From CAISOG01 sp044375625 (GTDB lineage: Bacteria > Pseudomonadota > Alphaproteobacteria > CAISOG01), in contig JBILMH010000005.1 of NCBI GenBank assembly GCA_044375625.1, positions 1-60,855 of the forward strand: 60,855 bases of DNA, written 5' to 3'. Below are positions 23,394 to 30,761 of this stretch, one piece after another (position 1 is the first letter of the stretch; every line of letters starts with the position of its first letter). Below the pieces are notes generated by a model. The model ran no database searches. It had not been told where the DNA came from and worked only from the letters and a program-made list of their open reading frames with translations. A program made the position numbers and the translations under genes.

Positions 23394-24256
23394 AGCACCA
23401 CTTTGGCCAAATTGGTGATGATAATGTCACAGGCGCCCGCGTTCTTAAGGGCAGGGATCAGGGCAATCACTTGCTTTTTTTCCACCACCGATTTGATGGC
23501 ATAGCCCTGATCGCCCAACAGGTTGGCAACCGTCGGTTGCTTCATCGCTGGGAAAATTTGCATCACCTCAGGCAATTTTTCGGGCGGCACATTGGCTTCG
23601 ACCATGACGCGGCGGCGCCCCTCCAACACCGATTGCAACACCAAACAAAAATCCTGAATCTTTTTGGCTTTTTGGGGGTCTTGCATGGCCTTACGGCTGG
23701 CATACAGGCGGGTGGAGGACTGAAAAATCTTTTCCACAATCGTCAACCCATTGGCGTCCAGGGTTGCCCCCGTTGAGGTGATGTCGAGAATATAGTCGGC
23801 ATCCTCACTAGGAAACACCTCGGTCGAGCCAAAGGATCGGACAAAGGTATCTTGGCGCCCCCCTTGTTGCTGCCAATCGGCGGTCAGCTTAGCATACTCA
23901 CTGGCAACCGTCAGCTGGCGGGGGGGCAGCGCGCCATCCTGAAGCAATTTGTTGGGGGCGGCCACCACCAACCATACGGGATCCAACGCTGTATCCAACA
24001 GCTCCACCAGATTGGCGCCCAATTCCTTAACCCAATCCGCGCCGGCAAAGCCCAAATCGCGCGTGCCCATATCCAGCATTTCAATGATGTTTTGCGGCTT
24101 TAGCATTTTGGCCTCCATCGCGGCGCCGCTGATGGTTGGGCGATAGGCGCGGCTGGCCGTCCGCACGATGACGCCGGCATCCGCCAACAGCCGTTCGACG
24201 CCATCGAACATCCGCCCCTTTGGCAGTGCTAAGCGTAAGGATTGCTCTGAACTCAT
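23390..24256 (-). CDS. hisG: ATP phosphoribosyltransferase (long form)
   Basis: HisG joins ATP and PRPP, the committed step. The 288-residue chain is the long, self-sufficient form: catalytic domain LRLALPKGRMFDGVERLL, DLGFAGADWVKEL, the PRPP loop DITSTGATLDANGL, and an ACT-like regulatory tail, MVEANVPPEKLPEVMQIFPA, KQPTVANL and NAGACDIIITNLAK. It should be feedback-inhibited by histidine. The ATG at 24256 follows GAGGGGG. It opens the operon; a His-codon leader ORF ends 125 bases upstream. Confidence 0.97.
   Translation of the reverse strand: MSSEQSLRLALPKGRMFDGVERLLADAGVIVRTASRAYRPTISGAAMEAKMLKPQNIIEMLDMGTRDLGFAGADWVKELGANLVELLDTALDPVWLVVAAPNKLLQDGALPPRQLTVASEYAKLTADWQQQGGRQDTFVRSFGSTEVFPSEDADYILDITSTGATLDANGLTIVEKIFQSSTRLYASRKAMQDPQKAKKIQDFCLVLQSVLEGRRRVMVEANVPPEKLPEVMQIFPAMKQPTVANLLGDQGYAIKSVVEKKQVIALIPALKNAGACDIIITNLAKVVL
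24024..24046. repeat. hisG segment repeated upstream of the operon
   Basis: These 23 bases inside hisG, encoding AGADWVKE, are identical to 24616-24638 in the his upstream region. Only this short block matches, so it may mark an old partial duplication. Confidence 0.6.
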
Positions 24257-24298
24257 GGTTATTTCCCCCTCAAATGTTGGTGCCGTCAAAACCTTGCT

Positions 24299-24393
24299 GG
24301 CGGGGAATATCTGCAAAAACCATGAAACGCCTAAACAGAGTCACCGCCATATCAAAAGCCCTGGCGGCGGTTGCGTAAAAATTAAAGCCGCCA
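24299..24393 (-). promoter_or_regulatory. his operon leader RNA with mutually exclusive hairpins (attenuator-like)
   Basis: On the transcript, segment 1 TGGCGGC (24393-24387, inside the last Leu-Trp-Arg-Leu codons of the leader ORF) can pair fully with segment 2 GCCGCCA (24368-24362). The same region (ACCGCC, 24371-24366) can pair instead with segment 3 GGCGGT (24348-24343). A weaker partner for segment 3, CCGCC, lies at 24303-24299. Competing stems right after a His-codon run are the mark of translation-controlled attenuation. GGGCTTTT follows the 1:2 stem; no strong T-run follows the others, so how RNA synthesis or translation is stopped is not settled. Confidence 0.6.
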
Positions 24394-24552
24394 AAGCCCA
24401 TGATGCTGCGCACCATGATGATGCACATGATGATGCACATGATGATGCACATGATGATGCACATGATGATGCACATGATGATGCACATGATGATGCACAT
24501 GATGATGCAACAGATGGATGCAATGCTGGCAAATTGGCGTGTTCTGAATCAT
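24382..24552 (-). CDS. his operon leader peptide (His-codon run)
   Basis: A 56-residue ORF upstream of hisG begins MIQNTPICQHCIHLL, continues as seven HHHV units and an HHHG, and ends AQHHGLWRL before TAA at 24384-24382. Of its 56 codons 28 are His, all CAT. It lies on the operon's strand, 125 bases before hisG, and its last codons form one arm of a hairpin that competes with a second one. This is the design of a his attenuator leader. A TTGACA box lies at 24587-24582, with a poorly defined -10 (TATCAG 24567-24562 at short spacing). No good ribosome site precedes the ATG, so the transcript may be nearly leaderless. The 12-base repeat also keeps the other frames open; those lack any logic here. 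Confidence 0.75.
   Translation of the reverse strand: MIQNTPICQHCIHLLHHHVHHHVHHHVHHHVHHHVHHHVHHHVHHHGAQHHGLWRL
24414..24508. repeat. 12-bp tandem repeat inside the his leader ORF
   Basis: About eight copies of ATGATGCACATG follow one another without change. On the minus strand each copy encodes His-His-His-Val. The unit is a multiple of three, so gain or loss of copies would keep the leader frame but change the number of His codons. Confidence 0.9.
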
Positions 24553-24615
24553 GATGCCATGCTGATACAGATGATTTCCCTTGTCAAGCTTCAGGCATCC
24601 GACTCAACGTCCAAA

Positions 24616-24638
24616 TCCTTAACCCAATCCGCGCCGGC
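24616..24638. repeat. copy of a hisG segment upstream of the his leader
   Basis: Identical over 23 bases to 24024-24046 in hisG. On the minus strand it lies in a 19-codon ORF, MQGTAGADWVKDLDVESDA, that ends 37 bases before the leader start. GADWVK(D/E)L is thus shared with HisG, and may be the relic of a partial duplication. Confidence 0.6.
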
Positions 24639-24753
24639 TGTTCCCTGCATCGTCAATCTTGACTATTGGCGATCCATACTGGGCTATTCATAAATGCTCA
24701 GCCCATCTTCATTCCTTTTGACGAAACAATCAACCGAAAAAGGAACAGGAGCC

Positions 24754-24782
24754 TTGACTTTAACCTTTTCTCAGGATAACCT
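24754..24782 (+). promoter_or_regulatory. probable promoter of the repeat lipoprotein gene
   Basis: TTGACT (24754-24759), a 17-base spacer and TAACCT (24777-24782), with the gene's CGGAGG ribosome site 30 bases further on. Confidence 0.45.
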
Positions 24783-24822
24783 TAGACCCAATTGCCAAAA
24801 AACTTAAGAACCGGAGGAAAAA

Positions 24823-25593
24823 ATGGCACAAGATCATCAGAACAATTTTTGGAGATACAAAGCAGAAGTTGGATTTTGTGGCGCTTTATTAGCACTATCA
24901 GCAGCCGCATGCAGTGGTAACCATCAAACTTCCCCACAACCACCTTCAGCAAACCCTTGCCCGAACATTTCACCAAAAGTTTTTTTAAATGATCGTGCAC
25001 TTAGAGCTGACAGTACAAACAGTTTTTTAAAAAGACGTTTGCCAGAATACAGCGTAAGATTGATCGCCGAAGAAAAACGTACAGGTGCGATTTTGGAAAG
25101 TGGAGATAGTACATGCACATACATCGTAGACCGCGCAGCCCCATTTATTGTTAACGTAACTTATAGTGACGCTGCATCGTCCAACCTGTTTACCCACACA
25201 TACGATTATGATGGAGAATTTTTAAATAGTGGTAACCATAAAATTGCCCCACAACCACCTTCAGAAAACCTTTGCCCGAGTATTCTCCCAAGAGTTTTTT
25301 CAGACATAGCTTCTAAGGGTGTAACACAATCTATTAATCAAAAAATCGATGGAATTGCTTTAAGAAAATTTCCAAGACATGAATCTGGAGCAATAGGCAG
25401 GGCTTTCGACAACAGAATATATACAGGTGCGATTTTGAACGGTGGAGATGTTCAATGCACATACCTCGTAGACCGCGCAGCCCCATTTATTGTTAACGTA
25501 ACTTATCGTGGCGCTGCATCGTCCAAACCCTTACAGTTTATCCGCACATACGATTATAATGGAAAATTTTCAGGAGAACGACCTACCAGATAA
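24823..25593 (+). CDS. putative lipoprotein with two tandem homologous domains
   Basis: The N-terminus (VGFCGALLALSAAAC) has a lipobox-like end with Cys30 as candidate lipid site. The mature 226 residues are two copies of one domain: each starts PQPPS.N.CP.I.P.VF, continues TGAIL..GD..CTY(I/L)VDRAAPF, then IVNVTY..AASS, and closes with TYDY(D/N)G(E/K)F. The DNA of the repeats is identical over long stretches, so the duplication is recent. CGGAGG stands 5 bases before ATG 24823. It is AT-rich and has no recognised family; likely a periplasmic or outer-membrane accessory protein. Confidence 0.7.
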   Translation: MAQDHQNNFWRYKAEVGFCGALLALSAAACSGNHQTSPQPPSANPCPNISPKVFLNDRALRADSTNSFLKRRLPEYSVRLIAEEKRTGAILESGDSTCTYIVDRAAPFIVNVTYSDAASSNLFTHTYDYDGEFLNSGNHKIAPQPPSENLCPSILPRVFSDIASKGVTQSINQKIDGIALRKFPRHESGAIGRAFDNRIYTGAILNGGDVQCTYLVDRAAPFIVNVTYRGAASSKPLQFIRTYDYNGKFSGERPTR

Positions 25594-25672
25594 CATGAAA
25601 AATTTATCAAGACAGCATGCCCCCCCCTCAGGGATGAATCCCGCACCTCAGGTTAACGTATCAGCCGTGAAG

Positions 25673-25698
25673 TCTGCCGATCCTGTCCAATCGGCAGA
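25673..25698. terminator. stem-loop downstream of the repeat lipoprotein gene
   Basis: TCTGCCGAT-CCTGTCCA-ATCGGCAGA is a perfect 9-bp stem with an 8-base loop. It has no T-run, so termination is only one option. The rest of 25594-25911 holds no convincing gene; a 42-codon ORF at 25595 lacks a ribosome site. Confidence 0.4.
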
Positions 25699-25911
25699 TA
25701 TCAGCGACCGCATCCGCGGATAAGCAGGTCACCCCCTCACCGAACTTTGCCTTGCTTTTTCGTGTCGGAATTCGCCACACTTACCTTGCCAAAAACCATC
25801 AGCTGTGGCAGGGTTGCGACCTGGTTGGTTGGTCAGCCCTTTTCTAAGGAATCTGTTTTTCAGCAGATATCCTTAAAAGTTGTGGCATAAACTTCCACCA
25901 AAGTCTTGCAG

Positions 25912-25986
25912 GCCGCTATAGCTCAGTGGTAGAGCGCACCCTTGGTAAGGGTGAGGTCGACAGTTCAATCCTGTCTAGCGGCACCA
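25912..25986 (+). tRNA. tRNA-Thr (anticodon GGU)
   Basis: Acceptor GCCGCTA pairs with TAGCGGC, D-arm GCTCAGTGGTAGAGC, anticodon stem-loop CACCCTTGGTAAGGGTG with GGT, T-arm CGACAGTTCAATCCTGTC, discriminator A and an encoded CCA. All arms pair, so the gene looks functional. Confidence 0.95.
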
Positions 25987-26091
25987 GCCTTTATCCCACC
26001 CCGCCCCCAACATATATCTTGACGTAGGGCGCTGGTGGCCTGCAAATCATAAAGTCCCCCTTTTTTTCACACCGGGTGTTTGCCTGTTGTC

Positions 26092-28173
26092 ATGCTGAAA
26101 ATCTTTGAATCTTTTGGTCTGGAATCTCTTAGCCAGCTGCCCCCCGAGTTGTTGACCCGGTTCGCAACCATACTGGCGATGATCGCTGCGGCAATTGCCC
26201 TGCTGGCCAGCCTGCTTGTCGGCCTTATGTACCGCCGTCACGGCCAACGGCTGATGCATCTGGCTGGGCAACAGCAGGCCAAGCGGATTGAGGATTTGCA
26301 GGCGATGTTGAACGCCATTCCGATTCCGCTGTGGCGGCGGGATGGTGCCGGGCACATCATCACCTGCAACCAATTCTATGCCGACCAGGTTGGGTTAACG
26401 GCAGAGGCGGTGGTGGCCAACCAAACCGAATTGGGTGCCAGCGTGATCAGCGATGGGGGATTGGGGCTGCACCGCCGCGCCATGCAGGTTGGCCAGTCGC
26501 AAAGCGAAAGCCATCATATCATTGTTAAGGGGCAACGGCGGCTGTTGGAATTTCACGAAATACCGTTAGCGGAGCAGGCGGGGGCGGGGCAGGCGGAAAT
26601 GGGTGCGGGCGGCATTGGTTTTGCCCTGGACTATACCGCGCTGGAGGATACGCAGCAGCAGTTGGCGCGGCAATGGGATGCCTATGCCGATATCTTAGAA
26701 AGCCTGCGCATCGGGATTGTCATGTTTAACCGCAGCCAGCGGGTAATCTATTTCAACACCGCCTTTGCAAAGCTTTGGCCATTGGATCCGCAATGGCTGG
26801 CCAGCAGCCCCAGCTTTGGTGAGGTGTTGGAGGAGTTGCGCCTGCGCCGCCGCCTGCCCGAAGTATCGGATTTTCCCGCCTACAAAAAACAACAGCTCAA
26901 ATTGTTCAGCACCCTGTTGGCGCGCCATGAGGAATTGTTGCATCTGCCCGATGATACCACCCTGCGCATGACGGTGGTGCCACACCCCCTGGGCGGGTTG
27001 TGCTTTACCTATGATGATGTCAGCAACACCCTGGCGTTGGAGCGGTCATTCAACACCATGTTGGCGGTGCAGGGCGAAACCCTTAGCAATCTCTATGAGG
27101 GGGTGGCGGTGCATGCCAGCGATGGTCGGCTACGCCTGTTTAACACCGCCTTTGCCAAATTGTGGGAATTTGACCCCGATTGGTTGGGCAGCCAACCGCA
27201 TTTGGGCGAGATCGCTAAACGCCGCCAGGATCAATTTCCCTCACAGGAAGCTTGGCAACAGTTTGAGCAGCAAACCCTTCATGCCGCTGAGGCACGCATT
27301 CCCGCGCATGGCACCATCGAACGGCGGGATGGTAAGATTTATGAATATCGCCTGGTACCCCTGCCCGATGGCAGCTTTTTGATCAGCTATGTGGATATCA
27401 CCGACCAGTTGCAGGTTGAACGCGCCCTGCGCGAACGGGGGGAAGCGTTGGAAAATGCCGATCGCCTGAAAAGCGACTTTTTGGCCAGCATGTCTTATGA
27501 ATTGCGCACCCCGCTGAACAGCATTGCCGGCTTTAACGAACTGTTGCGGCTGGAACTGTTTGGCCCGCTTAACCCCAAACAGCTGGAATATGCCGAAGGT
27601 ATCCACCAGGCCAGCCAGCATCTGACCACCCTGATCAACGACATGCTGGATCTGGCCAGTTTTGAGGCGGGGATTTTTGCCCTAAACCGCAACCAATTGG
27701 ATGTGTCCGCCTGGTTGGCCAACCAAATCAGCCTGGCACAGCCAACCGCGATGCAAAAATCGGTGCGGCTGATTCTGAACATGGATGAGGAGCTAGGCAA
27801 TATCCAGGCCGATGCCCAACGCCTACGCCAAGCGTTCTACAACCTGTTGAACCATGCGATTAAGGGAACGCCCGATGGCGGTATGGTCAGCTTAAAAGCG
27901 GGCTTAACCGAACAACAGGGTGCCGCCTATCTGGAAATCCTGCTGCAAGATGGGGCGAAAGGCACCCTGATGCAGGAGCAGGAGCAGGCCTACAAAACCG
28001 CCTGGGCACAATCCACTCCCGCCAACAGCCGCCGCAGCAGTGGTGGTGGTGGCGACATCGGGTTATCGCTGGCCAAAACCATCATCGAAGCCCATGACGG
28101 CCAGCTGCAGCTAAGTGGCGATCCGACGGTTGGCGTTACGGTGCGCTGCCTGCTGCCTGTGGCGGGAACTTAG
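26092..28173 (+). CDS. DivL-like PAS-domain sensor pseudokinase (Tyr in place of phospho-His)
   Basis: The 693-residue protein has one N-terminal membrane helix (about 20-45), two or three PAS modules, seen as NAIPIPLWRRDGAGHIITCN, LRIGIVMFNRSQRVIYFNTA and the close copy LYEGVAVHASDGRLRLFNTA, then a dimerisation helix and an ATPase-like domain. In the H-box, FLASMSYELRTPLNSIAGF, residue 469 is Tyr where histidine kinases have His. The N-box NLLNHAIKGTPDGG also has His for Asn. This is the layout of alphaproteobacterial DivL, which signals through CckA to the master regulator CtrA rather than by phosphorylating itself. Start ATG 26092. It stands alone after tRNA-Thr. Confidence 0.75.
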   Translation: MLKIFESFGLESLSQLPPELLTRFATILAMIAAAIALLASLLVGLMYRRHGQRLMHLAGQQQAKRIEDLQAMLNAIPIPLWRRDGAGHIITCNQFYADQVGLTAEAVVANQTELGASVISDGGLGLHRRAMQVGQSQSESHHIIVKGQRRLLEFHEIPLAEQAGAGQAEMGAGGIGFALDYTALEDTQQQLARQWDAYADILESLRIGIVMFNRSQRVIYFNTAFAKLWPLDPQWLASSPSFGEVLEELRLRRRLPEVSDFPAYKKQQLKLFSTLLARHEELLHLPDDTTLRMTVVPHPLGGLCFTYDDVSNTLALERSFNTMLAVQGETLSNLYEGVAVHASDGRLRLFNTAFAKLWEFDPDWLGSQPHLGEIAKRRQDQFPSQEAWQQFEQQTLHAAEARIPAHGTIERRDGKIYEYRLVPLPDGSFLISYVDITDQLQVERALRERGEALENADRLKSDFLASMSYELRTPLNSIAGFNELLRLELFGPLNPKQLEYAEGIHQASQHLTTLINDMLDLASFEAGIFALNRNQLDVSAWLANQISLAQPTAMQKSVRLILNMDEELGNIQADAQRLRQAFYNLLNHAIKGTPDGGMVSLKAGLTEQQGAAYLEILLQDGAKGTLMQEQEQAYKTAWAQSTPANSRRSSGGGGDIGLSLAKTIIEAHDGQLQLSGDPTVGVTVRCLLPVAGT

Positions 28174-28257
28174 CGCGCTGGCGTCGATACCACCGCACCA
28201 TCCGCTGCGCCTAGCTCAGACCAATACGCGCCAGACAGTGCCTGGTTGCGGTATAAA

Positions 28258-28698
28258 TTATAGCCAATCACCTGTGATCGACATTACAGCACACAAAGAA
28301 ACGAAGAGTGCAAAGTATATGTTTACAGCAAAAAAGATAATTGTAGGTATTCTATACCCTCTATTTTTAAAACAGCAATAAATGCCGTAAATTAAAAATA
28401 CAGCCAAAACAAACACAACAAAATATACAACAAAGTTCGGCCAGTCAGATGGATTTTTTTGATCCCTAAAAACACCTCCCCATAATCCTATGATAACCCA
28501 AAATGCTGGCATCAAGGCGATAGATTTTCTTACATAGAAATCTTTGATGAAGCGATATGGTAAGAATGCCAATAGTACAGGCAATATTATTGCAAACGGC
28601 ATTATAGGGTGAAGTAAGTTGCTGGCCGACATAGAAATAAACCAACATAAAGACATGTAGGTCGCAGCTATTTCTTGAAACAAATTAATATCACCCAT
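28258..28698 (-). CDS. small integral membrane protein of unknown function
   Basis: The 146-residue product has four evident membrane helices: LLHPIMPFAIILPVLLAFLP, SIALMPAFWVIIGLWGGVF, FVVYFVVFVLAVFLIYGIYC, and IFFAVNIYFALFVSLCAVM. Short loops join them, with positive residues between helices 1 and 2 and after helix 3. No family recognised. The gene is strongly AT-rich compared with its flanks, and no partner is adjacent, so it may be an acquired single gene. Confidence 0.6.
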   Translation of the reverse strand: MGDINLFQEIAATYMSLCWFISMSASNLLHPIMPFAIILPVLLAFLPYRFIKDFYVRKSIALMPAFWVIIGLWGGVFRDQKNPSDWPNFVVYFVVFVLAVFLIYGIYCCFKNRGYRIPTIIFFAVNIYFALFVSLCAVMSITGDWL

Positions 28699-28764
28699 CC
28701 GTCAATTACATTTTTTTATCACTGATTTTTAGGCCAAATTGCTTTGCCCGGTTACTGAACCCAA

Positions 28765-29211
28765 TCATTGCTGCAGGGGGGCGCTGTAGTCACCACCGAT
28801 ATAGGCGCGCATGTGATTCAGATCGATGGCCAACGCCTGATTCACCAAACTGTAAATCTGGCGAATCGACAAAATGTCAATCACCCTGCCGTTATCCACC
28901 ACCAGCAAATGATGCAGGCGATGGCGTTCCAACAACCCCAAAGCATGATCGATGGTATCATTGGGCGAGGCCGCCACCACAATCGGGCTCATCACGGTGC
29001 AAACCATGGTTTTGCGCGGATCCAAATTGCGATCCAAAACATTGGTGGCCAAATCATGTTCGCTGAACAGACCCGCCACCTCAGAACCATTAACCACCAC
29101 CAGCATGGAAACATGGTTTTTGGTCATGCGATGGCAGGCGGTATAGACGCTATCACCGACATCGATGGAAACCACGTTTTTTTCCTGCCGCAGCAAATTT
29201 TTTACTAACAT
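28765..29211 (-). CDS. CBS-pair protein (first of two paralogues)
   Basis: The 148-residue protein consists of two CBS motifs, residues about 8-60 (VVSIDVGDSVYTACHRM, then HVSMLVVVNGSEVAGLFSEHD) and 72-130 (PNDTIDHALGLLERHRLHHL, then VVDNGRVIDILSIRQIY). Stand-alone CBS pairs bind adenine nucleotides and regulate partner proteins; the partner is not visible. It lies 160 bases downstream of a paralogue of equal length on the same strand. Confidence 0.85.
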   Translation of the reverse strand: MLVKNLLRQEKNVVSIDVGDSVYTACHRMTKNHVSMLVVVNGSEVAGLFSEHDLATNVLDRNLDPRKTMVCTVMSPIVVAASPNDTIDHALGLLERHRLHHLLVVDNGRVIDILSIRQIYSLVNQALAIDLNHMRAYIGGDYSAPLQQ

Positions 29212-29370
29212 TGTTTTAGCCCCTCCTATTGGCTAACCGGCGAAAGAAAACTCCATTTCAAGCAAAGCTAAGAAGAATACGGTGCATCGCCGTTAATGCA
29301 TCCAATCCTTCCAACCAAACACCCCCTTTCCGCCAAACCAAATTTACGAACCAAAGGATTTTGAACTGTT

Positions 29371-29817
29371 TTAGGCCGTCACCCCGTACACATCACCGTT
29401 CACATAGGATCGTATCCGCCGCATACCATCCTCCAGCTCGACACGCATGCATTCGTACAATTCCTGTATCGACAGCACCGCGATAATTTCGCCATTGACC
29501 TCAACGGGCAAATGCCGCACCCCATATTCCCGCATAACCGACAAAGCCTTATCGGTGGTGTCCAGGGGCGAAATGGTTGCCGTCACCGGCACCATAACCC
29601 GCCGCAGCTGGGTTGTTTCGGGATCCATTTTCTGGGCGACCACCCTGACCAAATCATGCTCCGTGAAATAGCCGACGATCGTGTTGTTTTCGGTAACAAA
29701 GACGATGTTGGTATCACGGCTTGCCAAAATGCTACAGGCGGCCTGGACAGTGGTTATGGCCGATACCGAAATAACGCCCATCTGCTTAAAAACACTGCTT
29801 AGAACCATATGTTCCAT
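29371..29817 (-). CDS. CBS-pair protein (second of two paralogues)
   Basis: The 148-residue protein has the same plan as its neighbour at 28765: first CBS motif with TTVQAACSILASRDTNIVFV then GYFTEHDLVRVVAQ, second with PLDTTDKALSVMREYGVRHL then IIAVLSIQELYECM. Both share an FxEHDL and LSI(R/Q)(Q/E)(I/L)Y pattern, which marks them as a duplication. The C-terminal tails MRRIRSYVNGDV and LNHMRAYIGGDY also match, an extra segment beyond the CBS pair. Start ATG 29817; an in-frame ATG lies three codons on. Confidence 0.83.
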   Translation of the reverse strand: MEHMVLSSVFKQMGVISVSAITTVQAACSILASRDTNIVFVTENNTIVGYFTEHDLVRVVAQKMDPETTQLRRVMVPVTATISPLDTTDKALSVMREYGVRHLPVEVNGEIIAVLSIQELYECMRVELEDGMRRIRSYVNGDVYGVTA

Positions 29818-30093
29818 AAAAAGCCCCCGCTATCGTTAATACAAAGTTAGTATAACACAAAAAAGCCGCAAAATCATCACAAAATTTTTTGATCTTACTT
29901 GACAGTTTTTTCAGAAGGGTTTTGATGAAAGGTTTTTTTACTGCAGATTATTGTATGCTGCTTTGGGTGCTGCCCCGTTGGAGTCGTTTCCGGATCCTGC
30001 GGGGCATTTAGCCATCGTGGATTCGGGCACCATCACGATTGGATTTGTCTTTTTAATTTGTCTTGGCATCATTTTCTGCCTAACAATCACACC

Positions 30094-30573
30094 ATGCCGT
30101 CGCATCGTGAACAGAAACTGTTGCCCTATCCCACCGATTTTGTTTTCGATTTGGTGGCGGATGTGGCGCGTTACCCCGAATTTGTCCCCTGGTGCGTCAG
30201 TTCAAAGATTTTGCGCTGCGGCGATTCTTGGTTTATGGCCAATTTGGGCATTGGCTATAAATTGATTCAGGAACGCTTTACGTCAAAAGTTCTGTTGGAT
30301 CGCGCCAATCGCATCGATGTCGAATATTTTGACGGCCCCTTTCGCACCCTGACCAACAGTTGGCAATTTCAGGCGGTGGCGGATGACCAGTGCATGATTG
30401 ATTTCTCGCTGGCGTTTGAATTTAAATCCCGCCTGCTACAAACCGTGGTCGAAGGTCTATTTCTTGAGGTGGTGCGGCGAATGGTTGGCGCCTTTGAGCA
30501 ACGCGCCCTACAAATTTACACCAAACAAACTGGCCTGGCCGAAGATTCCCCCAACCATTCGGCGCCCCTTTAG
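30094..30573 (+). CDS. COQ10/RatA-like START-domain protein (ubiquinone binding)
   Basis: The 159-residue protein shows the COQ10/RatA pattern: FVFDLVADVARYPEFVPWCV, then IGYKLIQERFTSKV, FDGPFRTLTNSWQF and FEFKSRLLQTVVEGLF at the C-terminal helix. In mitochondria COQ10 binds ubiquinone and supports its function; bacterial members were also called RatA after a proposed ribosome-association toxin role. The ATG at 30094 gives the standard start; the frame is open further upstream without a ribosome site. A possible promoter with TTGACA at 29899 lies upstream. Confidence 0.85.
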   Translation: MPSHREQKLLPYPTDFVFDLVADVARYPEFVPWCVSSKILRCGDSWFMANLGIGYKLIQERFTSKVLLDRANRIDVEYFDGPFRTLTNSWQFQAVADDQCMIDFSLAFEFKSRLLQTVVEGLFLEVVRRMVGAFEQRALQIYTKQTGLAEDSPNHSAPL

Positions 30574-30680
30574 AAAAAATTTTCATTTGCCGCTATTGGC
30601 TAACGCCTTGCTTAATCGTTATTTTTTTCAGGACAGGCATTATCTTACTCGGGCAAACTTAATTTTAGATAAATTTACAG

Positions 30681-30708
30681 TTGACACACAAACCAATTAT
30701 GGTATTTA
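30681..30708 (+). promoter_or_regulatory. probable promoter upstream of the 30762 gene
   Basis: TTGACA (30681-30686), 16-base spacer, TATTTA (30703-30708). The spacer AAACCAATTATGGT resembles that of the promoter at 2722 (AAACCAATTTGGT), suggesting a shared regulator. Confidence 0.5.
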
Positions 30709-30761
30709 TAGTTGGCGACGATAAAACCTAATTGATCTTGTCAAAATTAAGGGAATTTGTA

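Noticed and set aside
24414..24508. Possible CRISPR array
   Set aside because: The units are 12 bases with no spacers; it is a simple tandem repeat.
24270..24532. ORFs reading MCIIMCII... and ...CASSCASS... over the 12-bp repeat (minus strand)
   Set aside because: They are the other two frames of the same tandem repeat. The third frame, with His runs, a proper ATG and a stop before hisG, is the one explained by context.
25595..25723. 42-codon ORF MKNLSRQHAPPSGMNP...
   Set aside because: No ribosome site, no family and biased only by the preceding gene's tail; it also contains a strong stem-loop.
28174..28257. Possible small RNA downstream of the DivL-like gene
   Set aside because: No promoter, terminator or stable stem is visible in this short gap.
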